This document shows, one piece after another, positions 46,809 to 54,776 of a stretch of 64,000 nt of DNA. This stretch comes from Thalassovita mangrovi. Lineage in GTDB: Bacteria; Pseudomonadota; Alphaproteobacteria; Rhodobacterales; Rhodobacteraceae. The DNA is taken from contig NZ_WWEN01000008.1 in NCBI RefSeq assembly GCF_009857745.1, positions 124,001 to 188,000 on the forward strand, given 5' to 3'. Below the pieces are notes generated by a model. The model was not told the origin of the DNA and made no database searches. It was given only the letters and a program-made list of their open reading frames with translations. The position numbers were made by a program, and so were the translations under genes. Position 1 is the first letter of the stretch. Each line of letters starts with the position of its first letter.

Positions 46809-49073
46809 ATGACCCGTTTCGCCGCGCCCATTTCCGAACAGATCTGGGATATGAAATACCGCTTGAAAGAGGCCGACGGCACCCCGGTGGACCGCACCGT
46901 GGAAGACAGCTGGCGGCGGATCGCGCGGTCGCTGGCCGAGGTGGAAAAGGACCCCGCACATTGGGAAGAGCGGTTCTACGCGGCGCTGGAGGATTTCAAA
47001 TACCTGCCCGCCGGCCGGATCACCGCCGGCGCCGGCACCGGGCGCAACGTGACCCTGTTCAACTGCTTCGTCATGGGCACCATCCCCGACAGCATGTCGG
47101 GCATCTTCGACATGCTGAAGGAAGCGGCGCTGACCATGCAGCAGGGCGGCGGCATCGGCTATGATTTTTCCACCATCCGGCCGCGCGGCGCGGATGTTCT
47201 GGGCGTGGCGGCGGATGCGTCCGGCCCGCTCAGCTTCATGGATGTCTGGGACGCGATGTGCCGCACCATCATGTCTGCGGGTTCGCGTCGCGGCGCGATG
47301 ATGGCGACGATGCGCTGCGATCACCCCGATATCGAGGATTTCATCACCGCCAAGTCGGATTCGGCGCGGCTGCGGATGTTCAACCTCAGCGTCCTGGTCA
47401 CCGACGACTTCATGGAAGCGGTCAAGGCGGACGGCCCGTGGGAGCTGAAATTCGGCGACAAGGTCTATCATACGCTGCAGGCGCGCGACCTGTGGAACAA
47501 GATCATGCAGTCGACCTATGATTTCGCCGAACCGGGCGTGATCTTCATCGACCGCATCAACAAGGCCAACAACCTTTCCTATTGCGAAACCATCGCCGCC
47601 ACCAACCCGTGTGGCGAACAGCCGCTGCCGCCCTATGGCGCCTGCCTGCTGGGATCGATCAACCTGGCGCGGCTGGTGGCCGATCCGTTCGGCAAGAAGG
47701 CCAAGCTCGACCAGGACAAGCTGGACGAACTGGTGCGCCTTGCGGTGCGGATGATGGACAACGTGGTCGACGCGTCGCAATTTCCGCTGCACGAACAGGC
47801 GCTGGAAGCGCAGAACAAGCGCCGGATCGGGCTGGGCGTGACCGGGCTGGCCGATGCCCTGCTGATGCTGGGCCTGCGCTACGGCAGCGACGAGGCGGCC
47901 AAGCAGACCGAAGACTGGCTGCACGCGATCGCGCGTTCGGCCTACCTGGCCTCGGTCGATCTGGCCAAGGAAAAGGGCGCCTTCCCGCTGTTCGACGCGG
48001 ACAAATACCTGGCTTCCGGCACCATGCAGCAGATGGATGACGACGTGCGCGCCGAGATCGCCAAGCACGGCATCCGCAACGCGCTGCTGACCTCGATCGC
48101 GCCCACCGGCACGATTTCGCTTTACGCCGGTAACGTCAGTTCCGGCATCGAACCGGTCTTCGCCTATGCTTATACCCGCAAGGTGCTGCAGAAGGACGGT
48201 TCGCGCACCGAGGAAGAGGTGGTCGATTACGCGGTGCAGATGTGGCGCGACAAGTTCGGCGACAAGGAATTGCCCGACTATTTCGTCAACGCCCAGACGC
48301 TGGAACCGCTGGATCACGTCCGGATGCAGGCGGCGGCGCAGAAATGGGTCGATTCCAGCATTTCCAAGACGATCAACTGCCCCGAGGACATCAGCTTCGA
48401 AGGCTTCAAGGACGTCTACATGGAAGCCTATGAGACCGGCTGCAAGGGCTGCACCACCTACCGCCCGAACGACGTGACCGGATCGGTTCTGAGCGTCAGC
48501 GAGGAAAGCGAAAAGGCCCCCGAGATCGATGCCGGCGCCGACGTGATCTACATGGCCGAACCGCTGGACCGGCCGCAGGCGCTGGAAGGCCATACCTACA
48601 AGCTGAAATGGCCCGACAGCGAGCACGCGATCTACCTGACCATCAACGACATCCTGATCGGCGGTCACCGCCGCCCGTTCGAGGTCTTCATCAACTCCAA
48701 GAACATGGAGCATTACGCCTGGACGCTGGCGCTGACCCGGATGATTTCGGCGGTGTTCCGGCGCGGCGGCGACGTGTCCTTCGTGGTCGAGGAACTGAAG
48801 GCGGTGTTCGATCCGCGCGGCGGCGCCTGGATGCAGGGCAAATACATCCCCTCGATCCTGGCGGCCATCGGCGGGGTGATCGAACAGCACCTGATCCGCA
48901 TCGGCTTCATCGAGGGCGAGGGCATGGGGCTGAAATCCGATCCCAAGGCCGAAGTGATGGCAGTCGGCGGCGCGCCGCGCGGCAAGGCCTGCCCGAGCTG
49001 CGGCCAGTTCGAAATGCGGATGGTCGAGGGCTGCATGACCTGCATGAGCTGCGGCTATTCGAAATGCGGCTGA
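46809..49073 (+). CDS. nrdJ: Adenosylcobalamin-dependent (class II) ribonucleotide reductase
   Basis: 754 residues from the ATG at 46809, chosen for AAGGA 7 bases upstream. LFNCFVMGTIPDSMSGIF and GGGIGYDFSTIRPRG form the N-terminal catalytic part, and NPCGEQPLPPYGACLLGSIN holds the active Cys/Glu loop. The C-terminal CPSCGQ and CMTCMSCGYSKCG cysteines supply the redox tail. It makes deoxyribonucleotides with a B12 radical and no oxygen. No class I genes are nearby. Confidence 0.95.
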   Translation: MTRFAAPISEQIWDMKYRLKEADGTPVDRTVEDSWRRIARSLAEVEKDPAHWEERFYAALEDFKYLPAGRITAGAGTGRNVTLFNCFVMGTIPDSMSGIFDMLKEAALTMQQGGGIGYDFSTIRPRGADVLGVAADASGPLSFMDVWDAMCRTIMSAGSRRGAMMATMRCDHPDIEDFITAKSDSARLRMFNLSVLVTDDFMEAVKADGPWELKFGDKVYHTLQARDLWNKIMQSTYDFAEPGVIFIDRINKANNLSYCETIAATNPCGEQPLPPYGACLLGSINLARLVADPFGKKAKLDQDKLDELVRLAVRMMDNVVDASQFPLHEQALEAQNKRRIGLGVTGLADALLMLGLRYGSDEAAKQTEDWLHAIARSAYLASVDLAKEKGAFPLFDADKYLASGTMQQMDDDVRAEIAKHGIRNALLTSIAPTGTISLYAGNVSSGIEPVFAYAYTRKVLQKDGSRTEEEVVDYAVQMWRDKFGDKELPDYFVNAQTLEPLDHVRMQAAAQKWVDSSISKTINCPEDISFEGFKDVYMEAYETGCKGCTTYRPNDVTGSVLSVSEESEKAPEIDAGADVIYMAEPLDRPQALEGHTYKLKWPDSEHAIYLTINDILIGGHRRPFEVFINSKNMEHYAWTLALTRMISAVFRRGGDVSFVVEELKAVFDPRGGAWMQGKYIPSILAAIGGVIEQHLIRIGFIEGEGMGLKSDPKAEVMAVGGAPRGKACPSCGQFEMRMVEGCMTCMSCGYSKCG

Positions 49074-49211
49074 TCCGGGGCTGAATAGGCGCAGTCAGAA
49101 AAAGCAGATGAGTGCGCAAAAGAAACCATAAGCGTGCGCATCGGGCGTCAAGGCCAATTTTAAGCCTTTAGGCGCTTACTTCGGAGGCTGTTTTTGTTGA
49201 GCTGAACCATG

Positions 49212-49250
49212 AGGACGGCGGGGCCATTGGTCCCGCCGTCCTTTTGTTTT
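49212..49250 (+). terminator. Rho-independent terminator after nrdJ
   Basis: GGACGGCGGGGCC and GGTCCCGCCGTCC form a 13-bp stem (one G-T pair) with loop ATT, followed by TTTTGTTTT. It lies about 140 bases after the nrdJ stop and marks the last GC-rich core feature before the island. Confidence 0.88.
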
Positions 49251-49544
49251 CGGTCGCCAGCAATAGTGGGGACGGGCCGGTTAGAGTTTGCCCCCTTTCC
49301 TAGAAACTCGCTGATACAAGTGAGTGGACGGATTCGAGATGCACGCGATAGTGACAGTTTCAGGGAGAGAGGGATACTGATTGACCACCGTTGAGTATGA
49401 AGCCCGATCTGAGCGTTGTCATACCTGGGGAAAATGAACTGACTTCAATATACGTCGAATTTCCTTCACCATCGTGGATAGGGTGAGATGTTACCGGTAA
49501 AGCTTAAGTCCGAAAAATTGATATAGTCGAGGGCCAGGAATAGT
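49251..49544. other. Gene-free stretch at the left island edge
   Basis: No supportable gene. GC drops here relative to the core, with many short AT runs. Nothing recognisable was seen apart from generic promoter-like TATAs. It is where the compositional change to the accessory island begins. Confidence 0.5.
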
Positions 49545-50030
49545 ATGTCCAAGCGTCGCTACGTCTTCTTTCTAATGATCTCCTTTTGGGCTGCTTATGG
49601 CGCGCCAATAGCTGCGCAGAATTTAATCAGCGGAACAGCAAGCGTGATTGACGGAGACACTATAGAAATACACGGGACGCGGATCAGGCTACATGCCATT
49701 GATGCGATCGAGAGCCGCCAGAAATGTCTCTTGCCCAATAAGAGCGAATGGCGCTGCGGAGCCGACGCGGCCAATGCACTCGCGAATAAAATTGGCCGCG
49801 CGCCGGTCTAATGCCGTGTGATCGACAAAGACAGGTATGGCCGTTTAGTCGCTAAGTGCTATCAGGAGGGTGTCGATATCAACGGGTGGCTCGTGGCTAA
49901 TGGTTGGGCCGTCGCATACCGGCAATATGGACTAGACTACGTCTCGCAAGAACGCGAAGCCAAAGCTGCGAAACGCGGTATATGGAAAAGTCGCTTCGTC
50001 ATGCCCTGGGACTGGAGGAGCGGCCAGTGA
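49545..50030 (+). pseudogene. Secreted thermonuclease-like (SNase) protein, interrupted by one stop codon
   Basis: A single reading frame holds two halves of a staphylococcal-nuclease-like protein: a signal peptide (MSKRRYVFFLMISFWAAYGA), then VIDGDTIEIHGTRIRLHAIDAIE, then after a TAA at 49809-49811, CRVIDKDRYGRLVAKCYQEG and AKRGIWKSRF. The remaining sequence is in frame across the stop, so one base change explains the break. SNase core residues are DGDT, RIRL and DRYGR. The gene could be a recent pseudogene, or the window could carry a sequencing error. Confidence 0.8.
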
Positions 50031-50043
50031 AGCAAACCAGTTC

Positions 50044-50403
50044 CTAATTGCGCAATTCTATCTGACTGGGCGACCTAAGAATGATTTGAGGTTTGCCTTT
50101 ATAAAGCTCAATTGCCCCAGTGATGGCGACTGCCTTACCCTCAAGCGATCGAACGCCTGAGAACCGATCTGCGTTATTCTTGAAGATCACAGCATAAAAG
50201 ATGTGGTTAGGGTAGCGCCCGCCGAAGTTTATAAAGGTCGTTCCCCTGTTGCTCGTGGAGACCTGGCTGACGACGCCTTCGACGGTTACCGTTTCCCCAA
50301 CGTAGTAGGAGGTTTCTTTCGGGGAGACGGTCTCGGCATGTGCTGTGACGGCAAGTAACAGAGCAAGCCCCGCGGCTGAAACTAATTTTGAGATGAAATG
50401 CAT
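50044..50403 (-). CDS. Secreted OB-fold-like protein, unknown function
   Basis: 119 residues with a Sec signal (MHFISKLVSAAGLALLLAVT, cut after AHA). The mature part has YYVGETVTVEGVVSQVSTS and a beta-rich GKAVAITGAIELYKGKPQIIL, the layout of a small OB-fold (nucleic-acid-binding-like) domain. It ends 13 bases from the convergent SNase pseudogene. AAGGA lies about 11 bases before the start, rather far. No function assigned. Confidence 0.6.
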   Translation of the reverse strand: MHFISKLVSAAGLALLLAVTAHAETVSPKETSYYVGETVTVEGVVSQVSTSNRGTTFINFGGRYPNHIFYAVIFKNNADRFSGVRSLEGKAVAITGAIELYKGKPQIILRSPSQIELRN

Positions 50404-50697
50404 GAAATGCTTTTTCCTTACTTAAACAGCGATAAGCTGCACCGAATGGATCACTGCCTACAATCCCTACCCAAAAAAATTCTGCAACAAAGGTTCGAAA
50501 CTGAAGTTCTGCGTTAGGCCTTAAACGTCCGCTCCCATCCCAAAGCGAACCAGGCCGATCGGTTAGTAAGGGCGGATAACTTCCATTCGCCGCGTTCTGA
50601 ACGAATGGCCGCTATTATAGTAGCTCGCGTCCTGCAACTCGGCCCGCTATCTCCTCGTAGGAGCACTTGCCATGGTCGAGGGCAGGATGGGCTGTAG

Positions 50698-51597
50698 TCA
50701 GCGGCCGCTAGTGTTCCAGTACAGGCGCAACGCCGCCATCGTCGTATGGAAGTCCGCCATGTTCCAACAGACGTTCTCCCCATCTCGTATCAACCAATGC
50801 AGGTCATTGGCGCACGCCAGTTGGGTCGGGTCGCAACCATCCAGCCACGCCAGACAGTTCTCGACGGTCTGTTGGAACGTCCAGCCGAAGTTCTGCGTTG
50901 GCACGTTCCAAAGCATCCCCTCCAAGAAGTAGGAAGGGGCTACACCGTCGGCGATGTAATGGGCGTCTATCATGGCGTTCCGCATGTTCTTAATCACGCG
51001 AACGCTTGGTTTGAATCGATCGGTCGTCGCCTGGTGCTTTGTCGTGCAGTTCTCCATGTGCTGCTTCGGGAAGTTGATGATCTCCTCGTTGTCGGTGGTC
51101 CAGAAGCAGATGCCGGTATGGTAGGAATTGTCGAATATCGAGCGATACCGCGTGTACCGACGATGCTCGATGCACACCAACACATCAACATCGCGCCGAC
51201 CGTTGTTCCCTGGAACGAAGATTGCCTTCTTTCCTGCCTTCACTCCCGTGCCGTAATTTTCCGTCAGCCAAGCCAGAACGTCAGCCTTGAACTCATCAAA
51301 GCCATAGGCAACTCCGCCTCCCTTGTTCGCTCCGTAGATAAGCGTGTCAGCAGCGTCCAATTGTCCGATATCGCTGTTGAATACATCAGTCAGACAGATA
51401 ACGACGTCAACGTCACTCTCCGAGTAGACGTTGGTGTCGTTGCCGTAAGAGCCTTGTAGATGGACGTCAAATCCTCGCCCCGCGAACGGAGCGCTCTTGT
51501 CCTTCAGCACACCCCTAATCGCTTGGTATGTGGCAGCCGATTGTACTTGTGAGCCGATATGTGACCACGTCTCGAGCTGCGCCTCTGAAATCGCCAT
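50698..51597 (-). CDS. CBASS CD-NTase (oligonucleotide cyclase)
   Basis: 299 residues of the DncV/cGAS-like nucleotidyltransferase family. The catalytic core is QGSYGNDTNVYSESDVDVVI (48-67), giving Gly-Ser at 49-50 and the metal Asp pair D62/D64. A third acidic residue is in RRDVDVLVCIE (D136/D138). It would make a cyclic nucleotide second messenger on phage infection. It is 9 bases downstream of the capV phospholipase gene on the same strand. No Cap2/Cap3 genes follow, so this is a two-gene type I CBASS. The nucleotide product cannot be read from the sequence. Confidence 0.85.
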   Translation of the reverse strand: MAISEAQLETWSHIGSQVQSAATYQAIRGVLKDKSAPFAGRGFDVHLQGSYGNDTNVYSESDVDVVICLTDVFNSDIGQLDAADTLIYGANKGGGVAYGFDEFKADVLAWLTENYGTGVKAGKKAIFVPGNNGRRDVDVLVCIEHRRYTRYRSIFDNSYHTGICFWTTDNEEIINFPKQHMENCTTKHQATTDRFKPSVRVIKNMRNAMIDAHYIADGVAPSYFLEGMLWNVPTQNFGWTFQQTVENCLAWLDGCDPTQLACANDLHWLIRDGENVCWNMADFHTTMAALRLYWNTSGR

Positions 51598-51606
51598 GAA
51601 AACTCC

Positions 51607-52536
51607 TTAACTTAATAGAATTGCGTGAATATCTTTCTCTAGTCGACCGAACGACTGCTGCCCTTGCTGACGGAGAATGTTCAGCTTCTTCAGGTCGTGC
51701 TCGAACATGTCCGTTGCCATCTCGGGCTTGTCGAAGGTGTCGCTCACTCTCACCGTCGGGACGTTCGCGAAGAGCAGTTGCCGCAGCTGGTCCATCGATG
51801 CGGTATTCACTTCGAGTGTCTTCTGGAGGAGCTGCACCAGCCAGAAGCGGCGCTTGGTGCGTTCGATGAACGAATATCGTGGCTCCGGATACTGCCCGCA
51901 GCCGATGGTCAGGACTCGGCAATCAGCCGGAGCGAACTCGAGCGGCCCCACAGCATCAGCAAGCGCGTAAAGCGCGGGGTTGTTCGCGACATACCCGCCG
52001 TCGAAGAGTTCAACCTCATTGCCGGTACTGGTGGTGACGAGCTTGCGCTCAAAGAACGGATACGCGGAGCAAGATGCTTCGATTGCGTCAGCGAGCTTGC
52101 ACCCGAAGCCTGGAACGAACGTCGCCTTGCGACCATGTGCCTGCGTCTGGCTGCTCTTGAATATCATCGGTGTTTCGAGCTGCCACTTGGTCGAGACGAT
52201 GCCAAGCCCGGTGAGCACTGTGTCGAACCCATCCTCCTTGAAGACGGTCTCCCCAACCTCTCGGAGCCGCAGAGTGCGCTCCCGTGGCTTCCGTTCTCTC
52301 ATAATCTTGGGGACATGCTCGCAGTAGAGCTTGTGGATTTCGTCGACGTTCCGCCCAGTGGCGAGCAGAGTTGCGATGATAGACCCCGTGCTCGTGCCGA
52401 ATATGAGGTCGAACGTCTCATGGATGGGGCGAGGAAGCATTGCCTCCACTTCGGCAAGTACGCCGAGAGTGTAGAAGCCCTTGGCTCCTCCGCCATCGAG
52501 GCTAAGAATCCGGCAGAGCTTGTTTTCTTCGTTCAT
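51607..52536 (-). CDS. capV: CBASS effector: patatin-like phospholipase (CapV type)
   Basis: 309 residues from the ATG at 52536; a longer in-frame start at 52593 is possible, and neither has a clear ribosome site. The oxyanion motif is SLDGGGAKG (12-20), the nucleophile elbow GTSTG has Ser49, and the catalytic Asp179 is in LFDGGY. CapV-type effectors are activated by the cyclic nucleotide of the partner CD-NTase and degrade membrane phospholipids. It is first in the two-gene operon. Residues beyond about 200 lack a recognisable domain and should hold the nucleotide-sensing part. Confidence 0.87.
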   Translation of the reverse strand: MNEENKLCRILSLDGGGAKGFYTLGVLAEVEAMLPRPIHETFDLIFGTSTGSIIATLLATGRNVDEIHKLYCEHVPKIMRERKPRERTLRLREVGETVFKEDGFDTVLTGLGIVSTKWQLETPMIFKSSQTQAHGRKATFVPGFGCKLADAIEASCSAYPFFERKLVTTSTGNEVELFDGGYVANNPALYALADAVGPLEFAPADCRVLTIGCGQYPEPRYSFIERTKRRFWLVQLLQKTLEVNTASMDQLRQLLFANVPTVRVSDTFDKPEMATDMFEHDLKKLNILRQQGQQSFGRLEKDIHAILLS

Positions 52537-53000
52537 GATGAGCGACTCGAGCTGCAATCGTACGAGATATTGTGGCTTCGTGAGCCCCACCATGCAAGAA
52601 GTAGAGAAGATTATCCCAAGCTATCCAACCATCCAAGAGAAGAGTGTGGATTTTCCAAGTATGGCATCCAATTGTAATTTAATCGAATATTTCAGCGCGA
52701 ACGTGGACGCTATTGGATGCAAAACCAGCAGCGCTCACGGATCGGAATATCGCACTGGCAGCGAATGTCTGGAAAGCGGGCTGCAACTGCAGCATTTGTA
52801 CTATGTGTTGAGTGCCCGCTCTGGGCCGGGTGCGTCGTTCAGCCTGGAGTCGTGGCCTGCACTTTGCAAAGATCACTACTGACGCATAGCCGCCGTCGGA
52901 CCTGGTCGCAACGAAAGCCCGCTCTCTCTGCCCTAATGATCCTTCAAGCAGCCGAAAAAATCCTAAAAATTCGGCCTATACAGCCATCAATCCGCTGTTT
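52537..53000. other. Gene-free stretch upstream of capV
   Basis: No supportable gene. Short open frames here overlap the capV start region or carry no codon bias. The capV promoter should lie in the first 150 bases to the right of 52536. I could not pick a convincing -10/-35 pair. Confidence 0.5.
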
Positions 53001-53028
53001 GTTGCCCCAGTTGAGTTACTGGGGCAAC
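53001..53028 (-). terminator. 11-bp hairpin after the small Cys/His-rich gene
   Basis: GTTGCCCCAGT and ACTGGGGCAAC form a perfect 11-bp stem with a 6-base loop, 7 bases past the stop of the 53036-53215 gene. There is no T tract on the minus side, so termination is likely but not textbook. Confidence 0.5.
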
Positions 53029-53035
53029 GTATTAC

Positions 53036-53215
53036 TCAATGACAGTGATACGGCTTGGAACCGGCATGGCAACATTTGCCGGGAGGGGAGTCCTTGCGGC
53101 AGCCACCGCCGTGCTCAACTTCGTTCGTAGGCGCCTTTACCAGCGTAGTCGTGGCGATGCTTTGGGTGGCCCCCAGAAGAAGCAGCAATGGGGTGGTAAG
53201 CATGAGTTTTTTCAT
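53036..53215 (-). CDS. Tiny secreted Cys/His-rich protein (YHCH-type tail)
   Basis: 59 residues from the ATG at 53215 (AGGGAGA 7 bases upstream). A Sec signal (MKKLMLTTPLLLLLGATQS) leaves a mature peptide of about 38 residues with four Cys and the tail CCHAGSKPYHCH. The tail resembles YHYH/excalibur-like metal-binding tails. No function is known to me. The neighbour across 48 bases is an M48 protease lipoprotein gene. Confidence 0.65.
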   Translation of the reverse strand: MKKLMLTTPLLLLLGATQSIATTTLVKAPTNEVEHGGGCRKDSPPGKCCHAGSKPYHCH

Positions 53216-53263
53216 ATCGTTCTCCCTTCGTTTATTCGTCAATAGGTACAGGCTGGTGCCGTT

Positions 53264-54112
53264 TTATTGGGTCTGCTTACGCGCCAGGGATTTCTTGGCC
53301 TTAATCTCTTCCATGGTTGCGATCACAACCGCGATACGCTTGGAGTCCGCCGGATGGGTTCCCCAGAATGAGAGCTGACCGGTCTTGGACCGTGCCGCCT
53401 CATCTCGCGCGAAGAATCCTGCACCTTTGACAGGATCGTAGCCAGCTGCCGCGGCGATCCGCGTTCCCAGCATGTCGCTCTCGAGTTCATAGGTCTGGGA
53501 GAAGGCGATCTGGCCAACCGCAGCTCCAAGCTCCATTGAGCGCGAGACATCGTTGGGATCGTAATAGGCGCCGGCGGAGGCTGCTTGAGCATTTGAATAG
53601 GCGGCCAGGGCGCCGAGAATGATTGCCCCGGCCATGGCCTGCTGCTGTTGCTTGACGATGTGTTGACCGATCAGGTGCCCGTATTCGTGGCCCAGGATGA
53701 ATGCGACTTCATCATCGCTTTCGGCATCCTGAAGGATCGGCACAGAAAACCGGATCACGGGACTCTTGTTGCCTGCTTCTGCATAGGTGAAATATGCGTT
53801 GCGCTCTTGCATTTTGCGATCGAGTTCGAGACGGACATTGCAATCGACAGTCTTCTTCTGGGCCAGCTCTTTTTCGCAAAACTGTCGTGCTACCGGTTCG
53901 ATGCGGTGGGCTACGCGACGGAAGCGCTTTTCACCGACCTGAGGGCTTGCAAGCTGGCGTGCCGGAGCTGCTTTTGCCTGGGCAAACATTGTATCCGCGC
54001 GGCTGGTCACATCATCTGTAACGCCTGGCAGGCTGTAGGTGGTTCCGCACGCTGAGAGAAGAATGGCGGTGGTCATCGCGGCGGCCGGGCGTAGCAGTCG
54101 GGATATGATCAT
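53264..54112 (-). CDS. M48-family metallopeptidase, lipoprotein
   Basis: 282 residues. The lipobox LLSAC puts the lipid Cys at residue 22. The zinc site is HEYGH at 142-146, and the third ligand region is YELESDMLGTRIAAAAGYD (Glu near 209). After the zinc helix is a QQQQ segment and an Ala-rich helix. This is the periplasmic lipoprotein type of M48 protease, related to Oma1/LoiP. The fold is complete, and role and substrate are unknown. It lies in the accessory island. Confidence 0.88.
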   Translation of the reverse strand: MIISRLLRPAAAMTTAILLSACGTTYSLPGVTDDVTSRADTMFAQAKAAPARQLASPQVGEKRFRRVAHRIEPVARQFCEKELAQKKTVDCNVRLELDRKMQERNAYFTYAEAGNKSPVIRFSVPILQDAESDDEVAFILGHEYGHLIGQHIVKQQQQAMAGAIILGALAAYSNAQAASAGAYYDPNDVSRSMELGAAVGQIAFSQTYELESDMLGTRIAAAAGYDPVKGAGFFARDEAARSKTGQLSFWGTHPADSKRIAVVIATMEEIKAKKSLARKQTQ

Positions 54113-54368
54113 TACGTCTTCCTTTTAAATTCCTGATCGCAATTTGCATTTCTTGTACGCTTTAAACGATAATCGAATTTAAAGAGATTTTTCAACGTCT
54201 GTAAAGGCTTACAGTCGCAGTTCTGATTTCGCGTTTGGGGTCGGGGAGGTTGCCCAATAGATTCATCACGCGAAGCCCGAAGTGGAAGTGGCCAATTACC
54301 CAGGGAGGGTGAAAACTGACCTTAACTCCCGCGGCACTCTTTCGGATACGTGCCTGCAAAACAGACCT

Positions 54369-54716
54369 TCATGCTCCTCTCAGTATGTCGGACAGGAACG
54401 CATAAATTTCACTTGCAGCCTTCTCGATGTCGGAAATCAGAAAGCCATCGATAAACATGAACTGTGGCGCTACTCCGGTAGCCGATCCGGTTCTTGGATA
54501 ACGCTTCAGTAAACTCTCGAAAAATTCACGGCTCTCCTCCGTTGAGGCCAGCAATACGTTCTGGCTCTCCTGCGATAAGTAACCCCAATCATAGTAGAGG
54601 TCTGCTCGAGTTCTGCGAGTGCGGCAAACAATCGAGATTGCTTGTTTGCGTTTGCATTCTGCCGCGTATCTGTCGCTCACAGCTACATCTTTTTCCGGTA
54701 CAATAAGGTAGTTCAT
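54369..54716 (-). CDS. Hypothetical protein
   Basis: 115 residues. The codon pattern and amino acid mix look coding, but I recognise no family. It opens MNYLIVPEKDVAVSD and ends SEIYAFLSDILRGA. The middle (KRYPRTGSATGVAPQFMFID) is unremarkable. It lies 60 bases from the tniQ stop, on the same strand. The ribosome site is weak. Confidence 0.5.
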   Translation of the reverse strand: MNYLIVPEKDVAVSDRYAAECKRKQAISIVCRTRRTRADLYYDWGYLSQESQNVLLASTEESREFFESLLKRYPRTGSATGVAPQFMFIDGFLISDIEKAASEIYAFLSDILRGA

Positions 54717-54776
54717 TTGGCTCGTTCATTGTTTTGGGGATGGAGGCTCGGAGAGCGGGTAGCTAACCCTGCGGTT

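Noticed and set aside
50404-50697. 89-codon minus-strand frame and possible Cap2/Cap3 genes after the CD-NTase
   Set aside because: The frame overlaps the CD-NTase 3' end in another frame with no coding bias; no E1/E2 or JAB motifs were found, so type II CBASS is not supported.
52717-53130. 137-codon plus-strand frame
   Set aside because: Crosses the hairpin at 53001-53028 and the 53036 gene antisense; no ribosome site.
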